Assembly: GCA_016206815.1 (NCBI GenBank)
Contig: JACQQT010000081.1
Location: forward strand, 1 to 9,523
Source: Candidatus Omnitrophota bacterium
GTDB taxonomy: Bacteria > Omnitrophota > Omnitrophia > Omnitrophales > Danuiimicrobiaceae
Length of the DNA stretch: 9,523 nt
Reading direction: 5' to 3'
Shown here: piece by piece, positions 1-6,401 of the stretch
How the letters are laid out: each line of letters begins with the position of its first letter
Numbering within the stretch: the stretch's first letter is position 1
Translations under genes and position numbers: made by a program
Notes under the pieces: generated by a model
Database searches by the model: none
What the model saw: the letters and a program-made list of their open reading frames with translations, nothing else
Told to the model about the DNA's origin: nothing

Positions 1-103
1 AGACATACCCTTGGTCAATTAACCGTTTTCCTGCATAGACCCCATAGTTGACGGATGTATTACCTAAGTCTATGGTTATCAAGAGGTTACGTTTTGATTT
101 CAT
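1..103 (-). CDS. coaX: Type III pantothenate kinase CoaX (N-terminal fragment)
   Basis: Only the first 34 codons are in the window; the gene runs off the left edge. The family phosphorylates pantothenate with ATP, the first step of coenzyme A synthesis, in the cytoplasm. The visible part is a short basic start (MKSKRN), a first beta strand and the phosphate-binding motif DLGNT at residues 12-16, followed by a second strand (VNYGVYAGKRL). This matches the DxGNT signature at the N terminus of type III kinases of the ASKHA fold. The ATG at 103-101 follows the birA stop codon after a single base. A weak purine stretch (AGAGG) lies about 12 nt upstream, so translation probably depends partly on coupling to birA. 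Adjacent birA and coaX genes are common in bacteria, which supports the call. Another ASKHA protein cannot be fully excluded from so short a piece. Confidence 0.85.
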   Translation of the reverse strand, partial: MKSKRNLLITIDLGNTSVNYGVYAGKRLIDQGYV

Positions 104-104
104 G

Positions 105-686
105 TCAGATCAGCGCCTCTTCAGGCTGCTTTTCAGGTTTGCTTTTAGTTTGCACAAAATGATGATACTTTGTCTCAAAAACTTTCAAGACTGTCTCTAA
201 TACCGAGTCTTTTGGAAAGCTGCGGCGCTTGGTTTCGGCGTAAATGGAAGTGGCACTTCTCAACATTCGAGATCGCTCCGTATTCACATTCAATCCGATC
301 CCAAGCACCACATATTCAATCCGGTGGTGGTAGGCACTTGACTCGGTGAGGATGCCTGCGATCTTTTTTCCTTTTACTAAAACGTCATTCGGTCTTTTCA
401 AAGTTGTTTTGAGCTTAAATTTTTTCTTGAGAACTTCCGAAACCGCAGATGCCGCCACGTGGGTTAAATAAGCGGCAGATCCTGTTTTCACTTGAGGCCG
501 CAAAATGATTGAAAACAAAAGCCCCTTCCCGCGGGGAGATGTCCACCTGCGTTTCATTCGGCCTCGCCCGTGCTTTTGGTATTCTGCCGTCACCACCGTT
601 CCCTCGCGCGCGCCCGCACGCGCCAGTTCCAGCGCCAGATCGTTGGTGGAGTTCAGGGTATCGTAATGAAGAATTCTAAACTGCAT
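105..686 (-). CDS. birA: Biotin--[acetyl-CoA-carboxylase] ligase, catalytic domain only
   Basis: The enzyme activates biotin to biotinyl-AMP and transfers it to a lysine of biotin carboxyl carrier proteins. The 193-residue protein is almost only the catalytic domain. STN is at 13-15, the adenylate loop GRGRMKRRW at 40-48, KRPND at 97-101, KKIAGILTE at 107-115 (K108 matches the catalytic lysine) and GIGLNVN at 129-135. There is no N-terminal helix-turn-helix, so it should be a group I ligase without repressor function. The small SH3-like C-terminal domain also seems absent: the chain stops after one helix and a charged tail, and coaX begins one base past the stop, so no frame is left to hold it. 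Two motif positions differ from E. coli BirA: Lys45 replaces the glycine of GRGRRGRKW, and Arg98 replaces the tryptophan of KWPND. Arg43, matching E. coli Arg118, is kept. The ATG at 686 lies 6 nt after the alr stop with no clear Shine-Dalgarno. Confidence 0.93.
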   Translation of the reverse strand: MQFRILHYDTLNSTNDLALELARAGAREGTVVTAEYQKHGRGRMKRRWTSPRGKGLLFSIILRPQVKTGSAAYLTHVAASAVSEVLKKKFKLKTTLKRPNDVLVKGKKIAGILTESSAYHHRIEYVVLGIGLNVNTERSRMLRSATSIYAETKRRSFPKDSVLETVLKVFETKYHHFVQTKSKPEKQPEEALI

Positions 687-692
687 GAGCGG

Positions 693-1844
693 CTATCGCA
701 AAATCCTGGGAAGAAAAGGACTGAGCTGCGTGAGAATTTCATAAGGAATGGTGTGGGCCAGCTCAGCCAATGTTTCACCCGAAATTTCGTCGCTCGCGTT
801 TTTGCCGAGCAGTGTCACGATATCACCTGTCTGAACCCCCGGCGCCTGAGGGCCGAAATTAACCGCAATGTAATCCATAGAAACACGGCCCGCAACCGGA
901 TAGCGGTTCCCCTCATAAAGCACGAAACCCTTGTTTGAAAGCGCGAAAGGATAGCCGTGACTATAACCCACCGGAATCACCCCGATGGTCGTTTCTTCCT
1001 GAGCAACGAATGTGCGGCCGTAGCCTGCGGATTGGCCGGGAGCAAGCCGTTTGATTAAAATGATGCGGGCATGCCAGGAAAGGACCGGCTTTAAAGCCAG
1101 TTTGGGAATCAACGACGAAGCCGGATAAAGTCCGTAAAGCGCCAAACCCGGCCGAACCAAATTAAAATGCGAGTCGCGGTGATTGGCAATTCCGATGCTG
1201 TTGGCGGCATGGCGATAGGCAAAATGAATCCCCTTGGCTGAAGCTTTCTGAACAATTTGATGGAACGAACGAATCTGATTCTGCGTAAAGGGGTCTTTCT
1301 CATCTTCCCCCTGCGGAAAATGAGTAAAAATTCCTTCCAGCTCGAGCATCTCAAGCGACGCAATTTCAGAAATGACTTGCAGCGCTTCCGATTGTGGAAT
1401 CCCCAGACGGCCCATCCCGGTGTCCACTTTGATATGAACAATCGCGGGCTTCTCCCATTGCCGGGCAACCTGAGAAATTTGACGGGCTTGTTCCAGGCTG
1501 GAAACTGCCAACGAAATCTCTGATTGAATGGCCGCTTCGAGGGCATCTTTCGAAGGAATTCCAAAGAGAAGAATGGGGACATCTATTTCAAAACGTCTCA
1601 AAGCAAGCGCTTCTTCAATCGAAGCAACGCCCAAATAAGTCACCCGGTCGCGCAATAACTTGGCGATTTCAAACAAGCCATGTCCGTACGCATTGGCTTT
1701 GACCACGGCCATGATCGTTGCGCTCGGAAGCGCAAGGCTTACGATTTGGGCTAAATTGTGGCGAAGGGCGCTTTGGTTGATTTCGAGCCACGTGGCTTGT
1801 TCGCGAACTTGAGATTCCGTGAGGAGGTCGGTTTTGTCGATCAT
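693..1844 (-). CDS. alr: Alanine racemase
   Basis: This PLP enzyme interconverts L- and D-alanine and supplies D-alanine for peptidoglycan. The 383 residues fit the family length. The TIM-barrel domain begins near residue 18 (TWLEINQSALRHN) and carries the PLP lysine K49 in VVKANAYGHG. R146 lies in DTGMGRLG, the HAANS segment starts at 212, and R231 in VRPGLALYG should contact the pyridine nitrogen. The C-terminal beta domain holds the second catalytic base Y275 in GYGRTF, then GYSHGYP (293-299) and the active-site gate GRVSMD (319-324). The usual ADG after GY reads SHG here. The N terminus is about 15 residues longer than usual. The ATG at 1844 overlaps the tsaB stop as ATGA, and an AGAAG stretch lies just upstream, so I keep this start. 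A PLP-binding racemase of another amino acid is possible but less likely. Confidence 0.96.
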   Translation of the reverse strand: MIDKTDLLTESQVREQATWLEINQSALRHNLAQIVSLALPSATIMAVVKANAYGHGLFEIAKLLRDRVTYLGVASIEEALALRRFEIDVPILLFGIPSKDALEAAIQSEISLAVSSLEQARQISQVARQWEKPAIVHIKVDTGMGRLGIPQSEALQVISEIASLEMLELEGIFTHFPQGEDEKDPFTQNQIRSFHQIVQKASAKGIHFAYRHAANSIGIANHRDSHFNLVRPGLALYGLYPASSLIPKLALKPVLSWHARIILIKRLAPGQSAGYGRTFVAQEETTIGVIPVGYSHGYPFALSNKGFVLYEGNRYPVAGRVSMDYIAVNFGPQAPGVQTGDIVTLLGKNASDEISGETLAELAHTIPYEILTQLSPFLPRILR

Positions 1845-2545
1845 CGCTTCTTCTTATTTCGACCCAATTTCTCTTCTGCTTCAGAAAGCCGGAGATACTG
1901 CGGGGTCATGTTCTTAAGCGTCAGAGACCTGAGCCAAGAACGTTGATCCTTCCACAAGTGAATCAGAAAGTTAGCATGAGGATACCAAAAAGAGGGCTCC
2001 AGACAAAGAATATTTTGTGACACCTTCTTCCGAATCAAATCACCGTAGGTCGTGATCGCGTCTCCGGTGAGAATGGTCTCGGGTGAAAGTTTCCGAACAA
2101 GCTCGTCTAATGATAAAATCGAATCGCGAAGCATCTTCTCCGGTTTTCCGTCTCGAAAGCGGTAAAGCGCCGTATAAATACGCTCGCGCCGGGCATCTAC
2201 ACAAACGGCCAGCTCACCCGAGGTGATGCGGCTTCCTAAGGCAATCAAATCAAGACTGGACGCCCCAAAAGAACGTTTTTTGAAACCCAAATGAAACCCC
2301 TTGAGGATCGAAAGTCCGATCCGAAGACCCGTGAACGAACCCGGGCCCAGCCCCCATAAGAAACCATTCAACTCGTTTTTCTTCAGACGGAGATGCTTCA
2401 GGCCTTCTTGAATTAAATCGATTAATTGTTCCGAATGGCGCGGCGTTCCCTCCAAATTGGCTTCATAAAGAGCGGCGCCTGTGGAAATGGCGATCGATAA
2501 AACCCGTGAAGACGTATCAACGGCCAGAAGATTTTGAGCGTTCAA
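1841..2545 (-). CDS. tsaB: tRNA t6A37 modification protein TsaB
   Basis: TsaB is the inactive ASKHA-fold partner of TsaD. With TsaE it supports transfer of threonylcarbamoyl to A37 of ANN-decoding tRNAs. The 234-residue protein shows LLAVDTSS at 6-13, HSEQL at 37-41 and the family signature GPGSFTGLRIG at 67-77, followed by KGF. The C-terminal half is less conserved, as usual. The start is TTG at 2545-2543, because no ATG exists before the first strand. It is supported by AGGA at 2555-2558, nine bases upstream and inside the 3' end of tsaE, so the two genes overlap by 29 nt. The stop overlaps alr by 4 nt. The catalytic partner TsaD and acetyltransferase RimI, which often follow tsaB, are not in this window. 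Confidence 0.96.
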   Translation of the reverse strand: MNAQNLLAVDTSSRVLSIAISTGAALYEANLEGTPRHSEQLIDLIQEGLKHLRLKKNELNGFLWGLGPGSFTGLRIGLSILKGFHLGFKKRSFGASSLDLIALGSRITSGELAVCVDARRERIYTALYRFRDGKPEKMLRDSILSLDELVRKLSPETILTGDAITTYGDLIRKKVSQNILCLEPSFWYPHANFLIHLWKDQRSWLRSLTLKNMTPQYLRLSEAEEKLGRNKKKR

Positions 2546-2975
2546 GGGAGTCCATCCTAATGGTGCGATCGGTTTCGCCCGATCGTTTAAGTTCGATTTT
2601 GAAATCTGCCTGTTTTAAAATTTGGGGAATCCGATCTGCCCACTCCACCACTGAAACCGTTTGAGGATCGCCTAAAAATTCATCCGCTCCGATGGTTTCC
2701 AAATCCGATTCGTTGTCCAATCGATACAGATCAAAATGATACAAAGGGCACGAACCCTCATAGACATGCAAAATGACAAAGGTCGGGCTTTTGACTTCGC
2801 GCGCGTCCCGAACCCCAAGCCCGAGCGCAAGTCCCTTGACGAATGTCGTCTTTCCGCTTCCCAAGTCGCCGATCAAAGCGATCACGGTACCGGCTTTGAG
2901 CTGTTTGCCGAACCAACGGGCGCGCTCAATCGTCTCGGCTGCGGAATGTGAATTCCATGTTTCGGAATGCTTCAT
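2517..2975 (-). CDS. tsaE: tRNA t6A37 pathway ATPase TsaE
   Basis: TsaE is a small P-loop ATPase that binds the TsaB-TsaD complex and is needed for multi-turnover t6A synthesis. The 152 residues match the family. The Walker A motif GDLGSGKTT is at 36-44, the switch-like KSPTF at 62-66, HFDLYRL at 80-86 and VVEWADR at 109-115, all hallmarks. The frame stays open upstream to 3080, but that extension runs inside thiL and has no family-like sequence. I chose the ATG at 2975, which shares one base with the thiL stop (TGATG) and begins about 35 residues before the P-loop, as is normal. No Shine-Dalgarno is evident, so termination-reinitiation from thiL is likely. The C-terminal tail (RMDSLERSKSSGR) contains the ribosome binding site and first codons of tsaB in another frame. 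Confidence 0.96.
   Translation of the reverse strand: MKHSETWNSHSAAETIERARWFGKQLKAGTVIALIGDLGSGKTTFVKGLALGLGVRDAREVKSPTFVILHVYEGSCPLYHFDLYRLDNESDLETIGADEFLGDPQTVSVVEWADRIPQILKQADFKIELKRSGETDRTIRMDSLERSKSSGR
2555..2558 (-). promoter_or_regulatory. Ribosome binding site of tsaB inside tsaE
   Basis: AGGA on the minus strand, nine bases before the TTG at 2545. It lies in codons for the C-terminal residues of TsaE (around RMDSLE) and supports a non-ATG start for tsaB in the overlapping frame. Confidence 0.6.
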
Positions 2976-3898
2976 CAAAAATGTTGAAACCCTTTGTGCG
3001 GTTGAATGCTGAGTCTTGAATGCCGTCTTTTGACCACCTTGCCGATGGTGGTCAGCGGAACGGAGAAACGCCTCCGCCACTTGCGCCGGATAAGACTGAG
3101 TTTCCGAGGCGAGATGGTAAACAACAGCTCAAAATCTTCTCCGTCCGAAAGCGCGTGCTCGAGCGCCTTTTTCCGGTTGCCGCGCGCCAGGCGATAGGCA
3201 GCTTTTGCAATCGGAATGCCGGCCCCATCAATGAGAAAAGCAATCCCCGGTTTGCTCAAATGATTGAGATCTCCCGCAAGACCGTCGGAAAGATCGATCA
3301 TGGCAGAAACGCCTCCGCAGGCCAGGAATTCACCTTCCCGGATACGCGGTTCAAAATGAAGGTGCTTCCCCAGAATGGATCCTCCCAAACGTCCTGTCAC
3401 ACAAATCAAATCACCGATCCGAGCCCCTTTCCTCAAAACGGGGTGCTTCGCCTCTCCCAACAATGCCACGGAAATGACCATCTTCTCGCCCCGGGAAAGA
3501 TCTCCGCCGACGATGGAAACGCCGAATCGTTTTGCAATTCTGCCGAGCCCTCGGTAAAAACGCTTCACGAATTGAGTTTCAGCCGTTTTGGGAAGCGTTA
3601 AACTCACCACGGCCGCCTTTGGCAAACCGCCCATCGCGGCAATATCGCTCAGATTGACGGCGAGCGCCTTCCGGCCGATGGCTTGGGCCGATGCCGTTCG
3701 TACTTTGAAATCAACATCTTCGACCAGCGTATCCATGGTCAATAAAGCATACTTGCAGCCCGCCACCTGAACCACCGCGGTATCATCACCCATTCCCTGG
3801 CGGACGGCTTTCGGTTTCGGAATCCACTTTTCGATCTGCCGGATTAAACCGAACTCACCCAAACGTTGAATGGTATTGCGTTTTGTTGGTTCTGCCAT
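2975..3898 (-). CDS. thiL: Thiamine-monophosphate kinase
   Basis: ThiL phosphorylates thiamine monophosphate with ATP to make the cofactor thiamine diphosphate. The protein (307 residues) has the AIRS/PurM-type fold and all ThiL landmarks: GMGDDTAVV at 35-43, TMDTLVEDVDF at 54-64, the metal-binding NLSDIAAMGG at 82-91, VGGDLSRG at 130-137, TGRLGGS at 168-174, DLSDGLAGDL at 202-211 and SDGEDFELLF at 251-260. The last motif is normally GGED, so one glycine is replaced by aspartate. Two ATGs lie two codons apart, at 3904 and 3898. I prefer 3898 because AGGA at 3904-3907 then sits five bases upstream, whereas it would abut the 3904 start. The order thiL-tsaE-tsaB is also found in Bacillus. Confidence 0.96.
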   Translation of the reverse strand: MAEPTKRNTIQRLGEFGLIRQIEKWIPKPKAVRQGMGDDTAVVQVAGCKYALLTMDTLVEDVDFKVRTASAQAIGRKALAVNLSDIAAMGGLPKAAVVSLTLPKTAETQFVKRFYRGLGRIAKRFGVSIVGGDLSRGEKMVISVALLGEAKHPVLRKGARIGDLICVTGRLGGSILGKHLHFEPRIREGEFLACGGVSAMIDLSDGLAGDLNHLSKPGIAFLIDGAGIPIAKAAYRLARGNRKKALEHALSDGEDFELLFTISPRKLSLIRRKWRRRFSVPLTTIGKVVKRRHSRLSIQPHKGFQHF

Positions 3899-3903
3899 TG
3901 CCA

Positions 3904-3907
3904 TCCT
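3904..3907 (-). promoter_or_regulatory. Ribosome binding site deciding the thiL start
   Basis: On the minus strand AGGA occurs directly after the TAA stop of the site-2 protease gene, within TAAAGGATGGCAATG. It is five bases from the ATG at 3898 but overlaps the alternative ATG at 3904, so it favours the shorter ThiL. It is one of only two good Shine-Dalgarno matches among the junctions here. Confidence 0.6.
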
Positions 3908-4528
3908 TTACAAGTGAATCTGCGGGACGCCTAAAAATACCGCCAATAAATTGACGCCGGGAATCACCAACGCATAGAGCGCACCCGTAAAATAAAGAAG
4001 CAGAATGATTAAAAACCCGTAAGGCTCGATCCTTAAATAATCCCGGTCCAGAGGCCTCGGCAGAAGTCCTGCCACAATACGCGATCCGTCCAGCGGCGGG
4101 ATGGGAATCAAATTAAAAACCGCAAGGCCCAGATTAAAATAAATCCCGATTAAAAAAAGCGGATAGCCCGTCAGCCGAAGTGCGAGCAGCAGAAGTTGAG
4201 CAAACACGATATTCGCGACCGGACCGGCCAACGCCACCCAGATCATATCGCGCTTCGGACGGTACAGGTTCGAAAAATTAACCGGCACCGGTTTTGCCAT
4301 CCCGATCACGAACCGGCCGGCGGTCGAAATAAAAAGCATCAGTGGAAACAAAACCGTCCAAAACAAATCAATGTGCCGGAAAGGATTCAAGGTCAGCCGT
4401 CCCATTTGCTCCGCTGTGCGGTCTCCGCGAATAAAGGCAACGGCACCATGAGCGACTTCATGGACGGTCACGGTCATCAACAAAATAACGGCGCCCAAGA
4501 CGAGCGTTAAAATCGAATCGATACTCAT
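3908..4528 (-). CDS. Site-2 protease family (peptidase M50) membrane metalloprotease
   Basis: A 206-residue polytopic membrane protein of the compact M50 type (COG1994-like) without a PDZ domain. The zinc motif HEVAH is at 23-27 in the first membrane segment (about 5-28). A second hydrophobic segment spans about 55-75, AGPVANI is at 101-107 in the third (about 96-118), and NLIPIPPLDG at 139-148 holds the third zinc ligand D147. A final hydrophobic segment covers about 170-200. Such proteases cut membrane-embedded substrates, often during signalling, but the substrate cannot be deduced here. The ATG at 4528 overlaps the stop of the upstream CPBP gene as ATGA, with GGGA about 8 nt upstream. In many bacteria this family lies near trpS and scpAB; here its partner is another intramembrane protease gene. 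Confidence 0.93.
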   Translation of the reverse strand: MSIDSILTLVLGAVILLMTVTVHEVAHGAVAFIRGDRTAEQMGRLTLNPFRHIDLFWTVLFPLMLFISTAGRFVIGMAKPVPVNFSNLYRPKRDMIWVALAGPVANIVFAQLLLLALRLTGYPLFLIGIYFNLGLAVFNLIPIPPLDGSRIVAGLLPRPLDRDYLRIEPYGFLIILLLYFTGALYALVIPGVNLLAVFLGVPQIHL

Positions 4529-5613
4529 GGAACGGATCCCAGTAAAACTTCCTTAAACAGAAAGAAGTAAACGAGAAAAGCGGTATTGTGCAGCATGTGA
4601 AATGACATGCAGACCAGCAAGTTTTTTCGCTTCTCATAGAGGTAACATAAAACAACACCTAAAAATAAAATGGGAAGAAAAGAAAACGTATTGTCATGAA
4701 CGCCCGCAAAAAGTGCCGCGGTCACCAACATGGCCCAGCCGACCCCCACATATTTCCTGAGGGCGGGATAGAAAAATCCGCGAAAGAAGATTTCTTCCAC
4801 GACAGGCCCCATCACACAGGCAATCCCAATCGCAGAAACAATAAGCCAGGAGGGTAAGGTTTCCTCCCGGAGCAAAACCTTTGCCAACGGATGGGGCGGC
4901 GGCTCATAAGACAGTGCACCGGCCAAATAAAACAGAAGCAGGAGGATTCCGATAAAAACCGGAAGGATCACCAGATACGTCCGGATGGCGCACCAAATCT
5001 CACGAAACGGAATTTCAGAAAACCCAAACCCGCTGAGTTCCCGAAAACCAGCACCGCTTTTTCTGACGATCAAAACGATAAAAAAGACAGTTATGGTATC
5101 CAGTAAAAAAGTATGCGTCAAAATCAAACTGGCCGGATCGATCCCGCGGAACCAGGACATTTTCAGAAAAGCTAGAAACAAATCGGACAGGATTCCGCCC
5201 GCAAAGATCAAAAGAATGACTTTCGCCACATCGGATGCCGTCCAAGTAATGCGGAGCGGATGGCCGCGTTCGGAAATCAACGGCTCGCGCGAAAACCACC
5301 CCCGGATGTCGGAGGCACCCAGCCAAAGCCCAACGCCAAGCGCACCGATGAAAGCTGCCATCAACAGGTGTACCATACGGCGAAGCCCGGGACGCGCAGA
5401 CAATCGCGCTTCGATTTCCTGAGGTTTGTGCGGCGCTTCTTCCAGCAAGGCATCGATTTTTTGCTGCGTCTCGGTCGGCATTTTCCGTTCGGACGGCAAT
5501 GTTTGATGAAGGTAAAAAACCACTAAATAAAAGCATAGGATGCCGGCGAAAAGCGAAAAATAAAGCTTGTTTTTCAGAAGGAGGTCGCGGATTTCAACGA
5601 AAATGGTTTTCAT
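4525..5613 (-). CDS. CPBP family intramembrane glutamic protease (Abi/Rce1-like)
   Basis: A 362-residue integral membrane protein with about eight hydrophobic segments: near 18-37, 81-100, 129-150, 162-183, 212-234, 255-272, 290-305 and 310-326, with a last one at about 335-353. The catalytic CPBP motifs lie in the C-terminal half: EEIFFR (E273, E274, R278), FAGVH (302-306) and HMLHN (339-343). All key residues are present, so it should be active. A charged helical stretch of about 40 residues (41-80) separates the first two segments and is unusually long for a simple CPBP protein. Family members process prenylated proteins in eukaryotes. Bacterial ones are linked to peptide maturation, bacteriocin immunity or unknown roles, and nothing here points to a bacteriocin. 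The start lies 3 nt after the tatD stop without an obvious Shine-Dalgarno. The protein is co-translated with the M50 protease next to it. Confidence 0.93.
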   Translation of the reverse strand: MKTIFVEIRDLLLKNKLYFSLFAGILCFYLVVFYLHQTLPSERKMPTETQQKIDALLEEAPHKPQEIEARLSARPGLRRMVHLLMAAFIGALGVGLWLGASDIRGWFSREPLISERGHPLRITWTASDVAKVILLIFAGGILSDLFLAFLKMSWFRGIDPASLILTHTFLLDTITVFFIVLIVRKSGAGFRELSGFGFSEIPFREIWCAIRTYLVILPVFIGILLLLFYLAGALSYEPPPHPLAKVLLREETLPSWLIVSAIGIACVMGPVVEEIFFRGFFYPALRKYVGVGWAMLVTAALFAGVHDNTFSFLPILFLGVVLCYLYEKRKNLLVCMSFHMLHNTAFLVYFFLFKEVLLGSVP

Positions 5614-5616
5614 GGT

Positions 5617-6396
5617 TTAAACCGAAAAGGACCGGCCAAATAAGGCCTCTGCATTTTGAGAGGTGACCGTGCTCAATTGATCAACACTCAGGCGCTTTAA
5701 TTCCGCCACGCGACCGGCGGTTTCAGCCATAAAAGCAGATTCGTTCCGCTTGCCGCGGTGTGCCTGCGGGGCCAAGAAAGGAGCGTCTGTTTCCAGCAAA
5801 ATCCGATTCTCGGGACAAGCGGAAACGACTTCACGTAAAGCATCGTTCTTCTTGTACGTCACGGGGCCGGCAAACGAAATATAGAGCCCGAGCTTGAGCA
5901 ATTCTTCCATGACAGCCCTCGTCCCCGCAAAGCAATGACTCACCGCCCGAACGGGAGGCTGGAAATGCTCCTTCAGAAGCTCGATCATTGCCTCGTAAGC
6001 ATCCCGAATGTGGAGAACAAGCGGAAGATTTGCCTGTTTCGCCATTTCAAAAAATTGAATCACGACTTTCCGTTGAACCGCTTCAGGAGAAAGATTCCTA
6101 TAAAAATCAAGTCCGACTTCCCCGATGGCAACCACCTTGGGATGTTTGGCAAGCCCCGCCAGTTCACACATGTCCTCCGGCGTTGCCTTCTGGGCATCGT
6201 GGGGATGAATACCGACCGTCGCATAAACGAAATTAAAGCGTTCGGCTAAAGCAATCGCCTGCTTGGATGACGCCAGATCGGTCCCGACATTGACAAAAAA
6301 CCGAACCCCTGCCGTTTGGGCCCGTGTCATGACCTGATCGAAATCCGATTGAAACTCCGGAAAGTGAAGATGAGCGTGCGTATCAACAAAACCCAT
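5617..6396 (-). CDS. tatD: TatD family metal-dependent hydrolase (putative DNase)
   Basis: A 259-residue TIM-barrel metallohydrolase of the amidohydrolase superfamily, full length for the family. The metal ligands are all visible: THAH (H7, H9) at the first strand, E93 in IGEVGLDFYR, H129 in LVLHIRDA, H154 in SHCFAGT and D204 in LLETDAPFLAP. YcfH/TatD relatives are Mg-dependent 3'-5' exodeoxyribonucleases linked to DNA repair, and other hydrolytic roles have been proposed, so the exact substrate is uncertain. The ATG at 6396 follows the metG stop by 5 nt. The metG-tatD pair is conserved in many bacteria, including Bacillus, which supports YcfH-type orthology. Confidence 0.94.
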   Translation of the reverse strand: MGFVDTHAHLHFPEFQSDFDQVMTRAQTAGVRFFVNVGTDLASSKQAIALAERFNFVYATVGIHPHDAQKATPEDMCELAGLAKHPKVVAIGEVGLDFYRNLSPEAVQRKVVIQFFEMAKQANLPLVLHIRDAYEAMIELLKEHFQPPVRAVSHCFAGTRAVMEELLKLGLYISFAGPVTYKKNDALREVVSACPENRILLETDAPFLAPQAHRGKRNESAFMAETAGRVAELKRLSVDQLSTVTSQNAEALFGRSFSV

Positions 6397-6401
6397 ACTG
6401 G

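Noticed and set aside
1109..1582. 157-codon minus-strand frame inside alr in another reading frame
   Set aside because: Arg- and Phe-rich shifted translation of alr without recognisable features; the alr frame carries all catalytic residues.
2976..3080. N-terminal extension of tsaE by 35 codons
   Set aside because: It lies within the conserved 3' part of thiL and is unlike TsaE; the TGATG junction gives the normal TsaE length.
3020..3601. 193-codon open frame on the plus strand, antisense to thiL
   Set aside because: Lies wholly opposite the conserved ThiL region; its translation is of low complexity, with no family-like motif.
5015..5536. 173-codon minus-strand frame inside the CPBP gene
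   Set aside because: An out-of-frame translation of the real membrane protein, without hydrophobic segments or motifs.
4525..5613. CPBP ('Abi') protein as part of a phage-defence or bacteriocin-immunity system
   Set aside because: There is no bacteriocin precursor, toxin, transporter or phage-related gene nearby; all neighbours are housekeeping genes, so a defence role is unsupported.
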